Positions 48,864 to 57,627 of a stretch of 64,000 nucleotides of DNA are shown in pieces. The first letter of the stretch is position 1. Each line of letters begins with the position of its first letter. The notes below the pieces were generated by a model that was not told where the DNA came from, made no database searches, and saw nothing but the letters and a program-made list of their open reading frames with translations. The translations under genes were made by a program, and so were the position numbers. Source of the DNA: Pseudalkalibacillus sp052246725 (GTDB taxonomy: Bacteria > Bacillota > Bacilli > Bacillales > Fictibacillaceae). The stretch lies in assembly GCA_052246725.1 (NCBI GenBank), contig JBQQCL010000008.1, one strand, 5' to 3'.

Positions 48864-50049
48864 CTACTTCCTTACCCATGCGTCAGTGTCATAACCACGG
48901 ACCTGCCAGTAGCCCAAATGCGGACTATCGGTCAACTCGACCCGCACAAGCCATTTAACCGCTTTATAAGCATACATTCTCGGAACTATCAGGCGAACTG
49001 GACCACCATAATCAGATGGGATCAGTTCCCCGTCCATCAGCATAGCTACCATGACATCATCCATTTGGGACTGATCCAACGTAAGTGCATCTGTGTATAC
49101 CCCATCCCCTGAGTAGAACTTTACATATTTCGCTTCTTTCCTGACTACCGCCTTTTTTAAAAGATCTTTCAACGGTATTCCTTCGTATGTGACCTTCCGA
49201 ACTGACCATCCAGTGACACAATGGAAATCGCTGACCTGTACTTTCCGCTTCATTTTAACAAAGTCTTTCCATTTGTACTCGACCGGTTCATCGACCAAAC
49301 CATCAATTGTAAATGACCAATTATCATTATTATACTTCGGAATCTCAGTGACGGTATAAACCCGGAATCTTCCTTCATAACCTCCACCTTTAGGAGGATT
49401 GGAAGCAGGTAAAGGGGGTTGGTGGAGGTATCATCTGATTCTTATCGTTGGAAATGACATTTTTCAACGACTGCCCCCCATCATCCATCACTTGCTTCAA
49501 CCATTTGAAAAAGGAAGGCCCGATGAACACGACAAAAGCTGTCCCTGCAACCATTTGAATGAACCCTCTTCTAGAAAGAGGGATTTTCGGTTTCCCGTCC
49601 TCATTATCCAATTGTACGATAGGGTCTCGCTGCTTCTGGACCCAACGAAGCCTTGTAAGCGAATGATAGAGTATTACTGGGAGACCGATCCAAGTAAACA
49701 AATCATGGATGAATAACGAAAATTCCGCTGTGGTTTCTGAAATCGATTTTTCAAAGGTAAGTGCCAATCCAGTGACCGACCAGATGATAATGAACGTCAA
49801 TATCGTAATCAGGTTCAACCTTTTCCCAGTCTGCTTTCGACTAATAAAATGCTTTTTCAAATAAGGAAAATAGAGGATTAACACCACCATCGAGGCAATG
49901 CCGACACCGATATGGACTTGTTTAAGAATGACACGGACTGGTGCTAGAAATCCCCTCATTGAAGGAAGGAACAATAAAATACCGCTTACCATCAAAAAAA
50001 CTATGATCCAGCCATTGTAAGTGTGTAGCTTCTTCAACTTCTTCCACAA
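48864..50049 (-). pseudogene. Molybdopterin-dependent oxidoreductase with membrane N-terminus, frameshifted
   Basis: Frame one (50049 to about 49418) has four TM helices (NGWIIVFLMVSGILLFLPSM, ...LIHDLFTWIGLPVILYHSLT) and a twin-arginine-like SRRGFIQMVAG before a fifth hydrophobic helix. Frame two (to 48864) continues LPASNPPKGGGYEGRFRVYT and is a sulfite-oxidase-type Moco domain with the Cys ligand in DFHCVTGWSV and GGPVRLIVPRMYAYKAVKW. One extra G in the GGGGG run at 49414-49418 separates them; removing it yields one protein of about 395 residues. It is last in the DM13-regulator-kinase operon. Confidence 0.75.
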
Positions 50050-50061
50050 TGGACTCCACCC

Positions 50062-51111
50062 CTATTCTTGGTCAGTTTCATAAACCGGGAGTGTGAACCA
50101 GAACGTGCTTCCATGATTGATTTCACTTTCGACCCCGATTTCACCGCCATGCATTTTCACGATCGACATCGCGATTGAAAGACCCAATCCTGCGCCCCCG
50201 TGTAAAGGGTTTCTTGATTTTTCAACTCGGAAGAACCGATCGAAAATGTGGTATTGATTTTCTTTGGCAACCCCTTGACCTTCATCAGATATTTTTATCA
50301 TTAGATAACTATCGTTTTGACAGCTTGTCTGGATCGCAATTTTGCTCTGGTTTTTCGAAAAACGGATGGCATTTTGAAGGAGATTGACGAAAACACGCTT
50401 AATTTTTTTAGGCATGACAGCAACAGCTGGCAGTTTTTCTGACAGTGATACCTCTACTTCAATCTGCTTTTCTTCCAATTGGATACCGAGGTGTTGGAGG
50501 GTTTCCACGATCAAACTGTCGATATGGTATGGTTCAGGCTCGAACATTTCGGAACCAGAATCGAGCTCGGACAATTGGAACAGATCATTTATCAAATAAC
50601 TGATCCGGTTTGTTTCAAGCTTGATCGTTTCCAAATAACGTTCATACGTATCTGTCTCATCTACTACCCCATCTTGCAAAGCCTCGACAAACGATTGGAT
50701 GGAGGCTAGCGGTGTTCGTAAATCGTGTGAAATATTAGCCACGAGTTCTCGTCTCGATGCTTCTGCTTGCTTCAACCTCGTAAAACTTTCTTCTAGCTGC
50801 TCATTCATCGTATTGATATTGGACGCTAGCTGTTGGAATTCATATGGACCGGTGACAGGCACTTCCCCTTTGAAATTCCCTTTTGCTATTTCCTTTGTCT
50901 TAGCAGTGATTTTCAAAAGGGAGGTTTGAATCGGACGAGTGAGAATTGAATGCGCAATAAGCGAAATGATTCCAGATACCACTGTCACCGCCGTTAAAAT
51001 ATATACCGTTTCATTCGACAGGAACATCCTCATATAACTGAAGATCAGAAACAAAAGGATTATTCCAATACTGATGCTGCTCACTAGTAACAGTTGTGTA
51101 CGCAGCTTCAT
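50062..51111 (-). CDS. Sensor histidine kinase (HAMP-HisKA-HATPase)
   Basis: 349 residues. Two TM helices (about 6-27 and 36-58) with only a short outer loop, HAMP (59-112), HisKA with His129 (ANISHDLRTPLASIQ), N-box NLLQNAIRFSKN, G1 DEGQGVAKENQ and G2 GGAGLGLSIAMSIV. The small outer loop suggests sensing within the membrane or through a partner, perhaps the DM13 protein. The start overlaps the response-regulator stop by four bases. Confidence 0.92.
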   Translation of the reverse strand: MKLRTQLLLVSSISIGIILLFLIFSYMRMFLSNETVYILTAVTVVSGIISLIAHSILTRPIQTSLLKITAKTKEIAKGNFKGEVPVTGPYEFQQLASNINTMNEQLEESFTRLKQAEASRRELVANISHDLRTPLASIQSFVEALQDGVVDETDTYERYLETIKLETNRISYLINDLFQLSELDSGSEMFEPEPYHIDSLIVETLQHLGIQLEEKQIEVEVSLSEKLPAVAVMPKKIKRVFVNLLQNAIRFSKNQSKIAIQTSCQNDSYLMIKISDEGQGVAKENQYHIFDRFFRVEKSRNPLHGGAGLGLSIAMSIVKMHGGEIGVESEINHGSTFWFTLPVYETDQE

Positions 51112-51812
51112 TGCTTTTCGGTCCCTTCAAATTTGTATCCAATTCCCCATACGGTTTTGATGTATGTGGGTTCAGAAGGTTTCGGTTCTATTTTTTCACG
51201 GATTCGTCGGATATGGACGGTTACGGTTGTGGTATCCCCGTAGAAATCGATTTCCCAAATTTTATTCAATATCTGGGTTCTAGAAAATACCTGGTTTGGA
51301 TGGCTTGAAAGCATCCAGAGCAGCTCAAACTCTTTTACGGTGAGGTTAATTTCCTCTCCATTTACCAATACCAGTCGTTTTGACGGTTCAATCTGCAAGC
51401 TTCCATACATCAGGCTCTTGGGGTTATCCGATTGGCTGCGATTTTCTCCAATTTTCATCCGATGGAAAATCGATTTGATTCGTAGTACGAGCTCTTTTGG
51501 GCTGAAAGGTTTCGTCATATAATCGTCCGCCCCGATTGTCAAGCCAAGAATGCGGTCCATTTCCTCTCCACGTGCCGTCAGCATGATGATGGGAACGTCA
51601 TCATCCATACGGATTTCTTCACAGACCTTCCAGCCATCTTTTTCAGGCATCATTAAATCAAGGACGATGAGGTCTGGTTGTTCAGTACGCCACTTCCTCA
51701 GCGCTTCAATTCCATCTTCCGCTGTGAGGACTGTGTAACCGTCACGTTCCAAATAGCGCTTCGATACGTCCAAAATATTTTTCTCATCGTCAACGACCAG
51801 AATTTTTGCCAT
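51108..51812 (-). CDS. OmpR-family response regulator
   Basis: 234 residues: receiver with Asp9/10, phospho-Asp52 (LIVLDLMMPEKDG), Thr in MLTARGEEMD and Lys in MTKPFSPKEL, followed by a winged-helix domain (VKEFELLWMLSSHPNQVFSR, TVTVHIRRIREKIEP, VWGIGYKFEG). It is paired with the kinase downstream and probably activates its own operon, which starts with the DM13 gene 27 bp upstream. Confidence 0.93.
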   Translation of the reverse strand: MAKILVVDDEKNILDVSKRYLERDGYTVLTAEDGIEALRKWRTEQPDLIVLDLMMPEKDGWKVCEEIRMDDDVPIIMLTARGEEMDRILGLTIGADDYMTKPFSPKELVLRIKSIFHRMKIGENRSQSDNPKSLMYGSLQIEPSKRLVLVNGEEINLTVKEFELLWMLSSHPNQVFSRTQILNKIWEIDFYGDTTTVTVHIRRIREKIEPKPSEPTYIKTVWGIGYKFEGTEKQ

Positions 51813-51839
51813 GGGTACTGCTCCTATTCTTGATCCCGT

Positions 51840-52403
51840 TTATTTCCCCATCAACATAGCGTATCCGAAATCTTCATCGAATGACTTGCACCAGATGACG
51901 ACCTTGTTATACATACTTAAATCCGTACCTTCAGGGACCTTATAGTTTTGATTTCCTTTATTCCCTTTCAAATTCCCAAGCTCGATTCCCTCTTTTGTGT
52001 TTTGTCCTTCTTTTGTTAGATATACGTATAAATCTGGTCCGTTCGTGACTTCGAAGTCTTCGAATCGTAAATATAAGCCGTCCTCTGCATCTGCAGTTTT
52101 CACCATTCCGCTTGCCATATGCTTATCATCCGCATCTTCAAAGGAACCGCTGTACATCATCATCTTGTCCATCATTTCCTTATCTTCATCACCGCCCATG
52201 TTTCCTGAAGACTTTTCATCCATCTCTTTGTCGTCCATGTTTTCGTTCGTTTCTTCAGTGTGCATGTCATTATCTTCCATTGATTCTTTTCCAGAAGTCG
52301 GTGCAGCCTCATTGACTTCTTTGTCCAAAAACAGAGGCGAGCCCAACCACCAGGCGATTCCTAAGATTCCTGCAATCACAACACCGACAATGATTTTCTT
52401 CAT
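51840..52403 (-). CDS. DM13-domain exported protein
   Basis: 187 residues: N-terminal membrane anchor (IIVGVVIAGILGIAWWLG), a Met/Asp/Glu/Lys-rich linker (about 35-80, for example MHTEETNENMDDKEMDEKSS), and a DM13 domain with LYLRFEDFEVTNGPDLYVYL, NLKGNKGNQNYKVPEGTDL and VVIWCKSFDEDFGYAML including the conserved Cys. DM13 domains are proposed electron-transfer or heme-related modules. The Met- and acid-rich linker may bind metal. It heads an operon with a two-component system and a Moco oxidoreductase. Confidence 0.85.
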   Translation of the reverse strand: MKKIIVGVVIAGILGIAWWLGSPLFLDKEVNEAAPTSGKESMEDNDMHTEETNENMDDKEMDEKSSGNMGGDEDKEMMDKMMMYSGSFEDADDKHMASGMVKTADAEDGLYLRFEDFEVTNGPDLYVYLTKEGQNTKEGIELGNLKGNKGNQNYKVPEGTDLSMYNKVVIWCKSFDEDFGYAMLMGK

Positions 52404-52493
52404 ATACTTCCACCTCTTCCTATAGGATTGATTCCATCATAGAAAACAATCCTTAGAAAACACTAACGAAAATCTTAAGAAAGTATTAACGAT

Positions 52494-53129
52494 TCAGTTG
52501 GAAGGACATTTATACAGCCGACCATCGATTTTCCGTTTTAACGAATTAATGTATTTGTGGAAGAATCCGATGACTGGCCCCACACTTGCAACGACAATCA
52601 ATGTTCCAATACCGACTGGTCCACCTGCGATCAATGCAAGCATAAGAATGAATGATCCTGCAATTGTTTTAGCTACTGCCAAACGGAAACCATAACGTTT
52701 ATGAAGGGCGATCATCGTACCGTCAACAGGAATTAAAGCTAAGTTCGAATGCAGATAGATTGAGATTCCTAATCCAAGCATCAAGAGACCTGATCCAAGA
52801 ACGATAGCTTTCAGCATAAATCCGCTTGGCTCCCAAACACTCCAAAGCGTAAATAACCAAAAATCGATGAAGATTCCTGTTATCATGGCCGTGACAATCG
52901 CAAAATAAGACGGTTTCGCTTTCTGGATCATAGCATTGAGGAATACGAGGATGATTCCTCCGATAACTTCCCAGCTTCCTACCGTCAAACCGAAATGATG
53001 AGTTAATCCCACATTCAATGCATCTAATGGAGAAGCTCCCAATCCCGAAACGATGGTGGCACTGATCCCAAGTGTCAAGATAAAAAGACCGATGATAAAA
53101 AAGCTGATGTTCTCAAGGGTTTCTTTCAC
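52494..53129 (-). CDS. YczE-like five-TM membrane protein
   Basis: About 211 residues. Family pattern: LENISFFIIGLFILTLGISA, GASPLDALNVGLTHHFGLTV and the repeat-like LGISIYLHSNLALIPVDGTM, with a last segment GGPVGIGTLIVVASVGPVIG. GTG at 53129 is chosen because AAGGAGG lies eight bases upstream. YczE of B. subtilis is needed for lipopeptide production by an unknown route; no such cluster is nearby here. Confidence 0.82.
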   Translation of the reverse strand: MKETLENISFFIIGLFILTLGISATIVSGLGASPLDALNVGLTHHFGLTVGSWEVIGGIILVFLNAMIQKAKPSYFAIVTAMITGIFIDFWLFTLWSVWEPSGFMLKAIVLGSGLLMLGLGISIYLHSNLALIPVDGTMIALHKRYGFRLAVAKTIAGSFILMLALIAGGPVGIGTLIVVASVGPVIGFFHKYINSLKRKIDGRLYKCPSN

Positions 53130-53288
53130 AGATCTCCCCTCCTTTTCCAAGATGTCCTATTTTTATATTTTACTAGAGGAAAATGAATACAGACAAGCAT
53201 TGTGACTGGTTCTCCAAGTTATTATTCTTTTCAATACACTCTATCTTTCTATATGATTAGTAGTAACAAATATAGGAGGGGGATGTAC

Positions 53289-53750
53289 ATGAAAAAGCAT
53301 ATCGATGATCGCGAGGTACATAAGCAGTTTTATAACGAAATTTTCGAAACGATGAAAGCAGAGCCTTACGCACAATTCCTCGGCATCGAACTGGTGGAGC
53401 TTGGGGAAGGTACTGCAACAGCAGAGATAGACGTAAAGGAGCATATGTTGAATACCCACAATACAGTTCATGGCGCAATCACATTCGCACTTGCCGACTA
53501 TGTATTCGCAGCTGCGTGCAATTCATATGGTAAAACGTCAGTCGGACTGTCGACGACCGTCAATTTCATGGCTGCTGGTCAACCGGGCTCTAAGCTTAGA
53601 GCAACAGCAACGGAAGAAAAACGGAATCACCGTACGTCTTGGTATAACATCCGTGTAGAGAGTGATGGAGAATTGATTGCGACAATGGAAGCACTTGCCT
53701 ATCGCAAGAACCACTATTTTGTGCCGATTGAGGAAATGGATGGAGAGTGA
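53289..53750 (+). CDS. PaaI-type hotdog thioesterase
   Basis: 153 residues. The hotdog helix and active-site region read LNTHNTVHGAITFALADYVF (H-G with the later Asp), then STTVNFMAAGQPGSKLRATA and YNIRVESDGELIATMEALAY. It hydrolyses acyl-CoA thioesters, possibly aromatic ones. ATG at 53289 follows AGGAGGGG; a longer frame to 53202 has no site. Confidence 0.85.
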   Translation: MKKHIDDREVHKQFYNEIFETMKAEPYAQFLGIELVELGEGTATAEIDVKEHMLNTHNTVHGAITFALADYVFAAACNSYGKTSVGLSTTVNFMAAGQPGSKLRATATEEKRNHRTSWYNIRVESDGELIATMEALAYRKNHYFVPIEEMDGE

Positions 53751-53793
53751 AAATTACGACGGACTGTAGAAATCCTCGAAATAATTTGAGTTT

Positions 53794-53829
53794 TCACCGA
53801 TATATTTTGAATTTGCACCGATATAACTG
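53794..53829. repeat. Two-copy mini-array, 21-bp period (TTTCACCGATATA)
   Basis: TTTTCACCGATATATTTTGAA is followed by TTTGCACCGATATAACTGATG in the thioesterase 3' region. Confidence 0.4.
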
Positions 53830-53841
53830 ATGCAAAAAACG

Positions 53842-53931
53842 TAAAGAAAAATTGGCAAAGCCAAGCCTTAGCGCAGGCTGAGTCTTAGTTGCCCTTATAT
53901 TGAAGAAAGTATATATACTTTCTTTAAATGC
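53842..53931 (+). repeat. AAAGAAA...TTGGC dispersed repeat
   Basis: TAAAGAAAAATTGGCAAAGCC...GCGCAGGCTGAGTC...CTTATATTGAAGAAAGTA with hairpin GAAAGTATATATACTTTC. Same orientation as 43072-43163. Confidence 0.65.
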
Positions 53932-53935
53932 AAAA

Positions 53936-54046
53936 AAGCTGATCCCAAAAATGCTGCCGGGTCACACAACATGAGTATAAACTGGATGATTAATGAGCTT
54001 ATGTTGTAGTGGCCGCGGAACAGCATTTCATAAAAGGATCAGCCTT
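53936..54046. repeat. 111-bp imperfect palindrome between thioesterase and nadA genes
   Basis: Ends AAGCTGATCC / GGATCAGCCTT, inner blocks AATGCTG / CAGCATT and ACAACAT / ATGTTGT. It would form a long hairpin and probably terminates both convergent transcripts. Confidence 0.6.
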
Positions 54047-54052
54047 ATTACA

Positions 54053-55162
54053 TTATATGGATCTTTCCAGCATTCGTTCGAGGGCGATTTTAGCAAATTG
54101 TGCCGTTTCCTTGTCAACGCTGATTTGATTGATCACTTCGCCATCTGCAATTGATTCCAATGCCCATAATAAATGCGGGAGATCGATCCGGTTCATCGTC
54201 AGACATGGACACATATTCGGATTCAAGGAGACAATGTTTTTATCCGGATGTGTCTGAATCAAACGGTTGACGAGATTCATTTCTGTACCGATTGCCCATG
54301 ATGAACCAGTTGGCGCATTTTCGATCGTATCGATGATTTTTTTCGTAGAGCCGTTGATATCTGATGCTTGCACGACATCAAATGTGCATTCCGGATGAAC
54401 GAGTACCGTTACCCCTGGCATTTTCTCACGTACTTGTCGGATATTTTCCATTGTGAATTTTTCATGGACGGAGCAATGTCCTTTCCAGAGAATGACACGA
54501 ACGTCGTCGTCCTGCCCTTCGCTTTCCAAGACATTCGAAATCGGGTCCCAAACTGCCATCTGATCAAGCGGAACACCCAAATCATATGCCGTATTCCGTC
54601 CAAGATGCTGATCCGGTAAAAACAGGATGCGCTCCTTTTGGGTCAACGCCCATTCGACCATCGCTTTTGCATTGGAAGACGTCACAGTTGCACCGCCATT
54701 TTTCCCTACAAAGCTCTTGATGCTTGCAGTTGAATTGACATAGGTTAGCGGGATGATTGTGTCCCCGAACGTGTCCTGAAGCATTTCCCATGCCTTTTCA
54801 GTCTGGTGGATGTCCGCCATGTCTGCCATGGAACAGCCGGCTCTCATGTCCGGAAGCACCACAATCTGTTCGTCACTCGATAAAACATCTGCTGTTTCAG
54901 CCATGAAATGGACCCCGCAAAAGACGATGTATTTCGCCTGAGCATTTTCAGCTGAAAGCTGCGCAAGCTTCAAAGAATCGCCCGTATCATCCGCAAACTG
55001 GATCACTTCATCCTTTTGATAATGATGCCCTGGAAGGTACAGTTGCCCTCCCATTTGCTGCTTGATCGCTTCGATCCGCGATACCATTTCTGATTCGCTC
55101 ATTTGCCGATAACGTTCTGGTAATCCGGCTGTCTTTGTCTGCAAAATATCCAATACGCCCAT
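54053..55162 (-). CDS. nadA: Quinolinate synthase
   Basis: 369 residues, Bacillus-type length. It condenses iminoaspartate (from NadB) with dihydroxyacetone phosphate to quinolinate using a [4Fe-4S] cluster. The cluster cysteines are visible in DMRAGCSMADM, LWKGHCSVHEKF and NPNMCPCLTMNR; substrate motifs include YLPGHHYQKDEVIQFAD, YVNSTASIKSF and VHPECTFDVV. It follows nadC by three bases, the last gene of nadBCA. Confidence 0.96.
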   Translation of the reverse strand: MGVLDILQTKTAGLPERYRQMSESEMVSRIEAIKQQMGGQLYLPGHHYQKDEVIQFADDTGDSLKLAQLSAENAQAKYIVFCGVHFMAETADVLSSDEQIVVLPDMRAGCSMADMADIHQTEKAWEMLQDTFGDTIIPLTYVNSTASIKSFVGKNGGATVTSSNAKAMVEWALTQKERILFLPDQHLGRNTAYDLGVPLDQMAVWDPISNVLESEGQDDDVRVILWKGHCSVHEKFTMENIRQVREKMPGVTVLVHPECTFDVVQASDINGSTKKIIDTIENAPTGSSWAIGTEMNLVNRLIQTHPDKNIVSLNPNMCPCLTMNRIDLPHLLWALESIADGEVINQISVDKETAQFAKIALERMLERSI

Positions 55163-55165
55163 CTT

Positions 55166-56002
55166 CTAATCGACCTCCAATTCGAGACTGATGTCCAAGC
55201 CTTTTACTGAATGCGTCAACGCCCCTAATGAAATGAACTGTACACCACAATCCTTATAATCCGCTAGTGTATCAAGGGTGATGCCGCCTGATGCTTCCGT
55301 TGCGATATGATCCGGAACAAGCTCCACCATTTCCTTGATCTCAGACGGTGATCGGTTATCGAACATGATGATGTCCGCTTTCGCTTCTACAGCAGCCTTC
55401 ACCTGTGCAGCCGATTCCGTTTCGACTTCGATTTTTGTCATCGGACCCAGCGCCTGTCGAACATGCTGGACGCCATTCTCTATACTGCCGAACATGGCGA
55501 TGTGGTTATCTTTGATCATAACGCCGCCATCAAGTGTCAGCCTGTGATTCACTCCGCCACCGCATCGTACGGCATACTTTTCGAACATCCGTAAACCTGG
55601 TGTGGTCTTCCGGGTATCACAAATTTTGATCTCAGATCCCTCTACGAGCTTGGTTGCATGATGCGTCATTGTCGCGATCCCCGACATGCGCTGAATCAAA
55701 TTCAGGATGACCCGTTCCCCTTCTAAAATCGAAACGACAGGACCTTCCAAAGTAGCGAGCGTTTCCCCTTGTACCAATGACGCACCGTCACGCACATGAA
55801 ATTCTACTTTTATTTCTTCAGATATCAAGTTGAAGCCTTCCCGTACGATCTGCTCCCCTGCAAAAATACCCTCTTCTTTCATCAACAAACGCCCTGTTCC
55901 TATTTGATCAGATTTGAACAAGAGCTGGCTTGTAAGATCGGCTGTAGCGATGTCTTCAATGAAAAACCGCTCAAGCTCCTGCCGTAGTTTCAACCGGTTC
56001 AT
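55166..56002 (-). CDS. nadC: Nicotinate-nucleotide pyrophosphorylase (carboxylating)
   Basis: 278 residues. It converts quinolinate and PRPP to nicotinate mononucleotide. Landmarks: EDIATADLTSQLLF, ILNLIQRMSGIATMTH, CDTRKTTPGLRMFEKYAVRC, GGGVNHRLTLDGGVMIKDNH and the phosphate loop EASGGITLDTLADY. Its start lies 32 bases inside the end of nadB, so translation is coupled. Confidence 0.96.
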   Translation of the reverse strand: MNRLKLRQELERFFIEDIATADLTSQLLFKSDQIGTGRLLMKEEGIFAGEQIVREGFNLISEEIKVEFHVRDGASLVQGETLATLEGPVVSILEGERVILNLIQRMSGIATMTHHATKLVEGSEIKICDTRKTTPGLRMFEKYAVRCGGGVNHRLTLDGGVMIKDNHIAMFGSIENGVQHVRQALGPMTKIEVETESAAQVKAAVEAKADIIMFDNRSPSEIKEMVELVPDHIATEASGGITLDTLADYKDCGVQFISLGALTHSVKGLDISLELEVD

Positions 56003-57521
56003 AATGTTCCTTCCTCCTCTTCACTCTGCACTGCTTCCATTTTTCATGCTGATCCGGATAATCAGTCCGATAGTGGCTCCCACGGCTTTCTGTTCGTTGT
56101 AATGCTGATTCCGCCACTAACCACCCGACTAGTACTTGATTATGTTTCTGTATTTCTTCTACACTTGGAATCTCGCAAATTCTAGTGATTCTTAAATATC
56201 GTTTGAAATGTTGGATCGCTTTCTTCAATCCATCTTCATTCCGTTCAATGCCGATATACTTGTTCATTATTTCACGTATATGTTCATACGATGGTGAGTC
56301 AGTTAATACCTCTATCCCTTGCCAATTGACTCTTGTATTTGAAGGAGCTGATCGTTCAGAGCGTATCGCCTTGGCCAGCCTGTTTGCGAAGACGACACCT
56401 TCGAGCAGCGAATTGCTCGCAAGACGATTAGCCCCATGCACCCTTGTGTTCGCTACTTCACCGACTGCAAATAGACCGTCGACTGAGGTACGTCCGGAAA
56501 CATCTGTTTCGACGCCGCCCATTGTAAAATGAGCACCAGGTGCAACCGGAATCAAGCCTTCTTCAATTGAAACCCCATTTTCCCCGCATAAATTGGTGAC
56601 TGTGGGGAACTTTTTCTGAAAATTGGTGATGCTTCGGATATCAAGAAAGGTCTTCTTCCCATTCCTTTGCGCACGGTATAAGACTCGGGAGACAACATCA
56701 CGTGGTGCTAGATCTTTTGAAGGATGCTCGTTGTCCATCAACCTGTTTCCTTCCTCATCCACTAAAATGCCTCCTGCACCGCGGACGGCTTCTGTTACAA
56801 GCCCTAGGCTCTTTCCTTCGTTCACCAACAATGTCGGATGGAACTGGATGAATTCCAGATCAGACAATTCCGCACCAGCTTCATAAGCGAGTGCAATTCC
56901 ATCTCCAGTTATCGTCGAAGCATTCGAATTAACAGGATACAATCCCGATAAGCCTCCTGTGGCGAGAATGACAGCCCCAGCAAAAGTGGCAGTGATTTCA
57001 CCATTAGCATCCATGCTCCATACCCCGCAGCACCTGTTGCCTTTCACGATCAATTTTATGGCCGTTTCCCCTTCGACCACGAGATCCTTTTCTGTGATCC
57101 TCTTTTTCACCGTATCGATGAGATGACGACCTGTTGCATCGCCTCCGATATGAAGAATTCGAGCACAGTTATGGGCACCTTCTTTTCCAAAATCATATGT
57201 CCCATCTGATTTCCGATCGAATTTGACACCCAGCTCCACCAGCTTTTGGATCATTTCAGGGCCTTCTGTAACAAGGTGTGTCGTCGCAATCGTTTCATTA
57301 TGGAAGCATCCAGCCTGCAATGTATCAAGAAAATGATCGTACCAATCATCCTTTTCCTGTATGGCAGCGGCTATCCCGCCTTGTGCTAAATAAGAATTGC
57401 AGTCTTCTAATCTATTCTTTGTGAAAATCATCACATTCTTGTGTAAAGAAAGAAGCTCTGCAGTCATTAACCCAGAGAGTCCGCTTCCGATGATAAGGAC
57501 ATCCGTCTGTCGCGTTTTCAT
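55971..57521 (-). CDS. nadB: L-aspartate oxidase
   Basis: 516 residues from ATG 57521, which has GGAGG seven bases upstream. The FAD site is VLIIGSGLSGLMTAELLSL; active-site regions are NSYLAQGGIAAAI and HFTMGGVETDVSGRTSVDGL, with GEVANTRVHGANRLASNSLL. It oxidises aspartate to iminoaspartate, step one of de novo NAD synthesis. It heads nadB-nadC-nadA and is divergent from the nifS gene that supplies sulfur for the NadA cluster. Confidence 0.96.
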   Translation of the reverse strand: MKTRQTDVLIIGSGLSGLMTAELLSLHKNVMIFTKNRLEDCNSYLAQGGIAAAIQEKDDWYDHFLDTLQAGCFHNETIATTHLVTEGPEMIQKLVELGVKFDRKSDGTYDFGKEGAHNCARILHIGGDATGRHLIDTVKKRITEKDLVVEGETAIKLIVKGNRCCGVWSMDANGEITATFAGAVILATGGLSGLYPVNSNASTITGDGIALAYEAGAELSDLEFIQFHPTLLVNEGKSLGLVTEAVRGAGGILVDEEGNRLMDNEHPSKDLAPRDVVSRVLYRAQRNGKKTFLDIRSITNFQKKFPTVTNLCGENGVSIEEGLIPVAPGAHFTMGGVETDVSGRTSVDGLFAVGEVANTRVHGANRLASNSLLEGVVFANRLAKAIRSERSAPSNTRVNWQGIEVLTDSPSYEHIREIMNKYIGIERNEDGLKKAIQHFKRYLRITRICEIPSVEEIQKHNQVLVGWLVAESALQRTESRGSHYRTDYPDQHEKWKQCRVKRRKEHYEPVETTAGA

Positions 57522-57562
57522 AAAAGGACCTCCTGATTTTGGACATCGCAAATGTTTACATA

Positions 57563-57573
57563 TGTCTTGACAC
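57563..57573. promoter_or_regulatory. Inverted repeat TGTCTTGACA in the nadB/nifS intergenic region
   Basis: TGTC-TT-GACA lies in the 106-bp divergent spacer and overlaps the likely TTGACA -35 box of nifS (57568-57573; a -10-like TAAACT follows 18 bases later). Its place fits the NiaR/YrxA-type NAD repressor that controls this divergon in Bacillus, but the exact operator is not proven. Confidence 0.5.
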
Positions 57574-57627
57574 CTATATTTACATAAAATTAAACTTATA
57601 GCAAGAAGTTTTCTTAGGAGGATGTTT

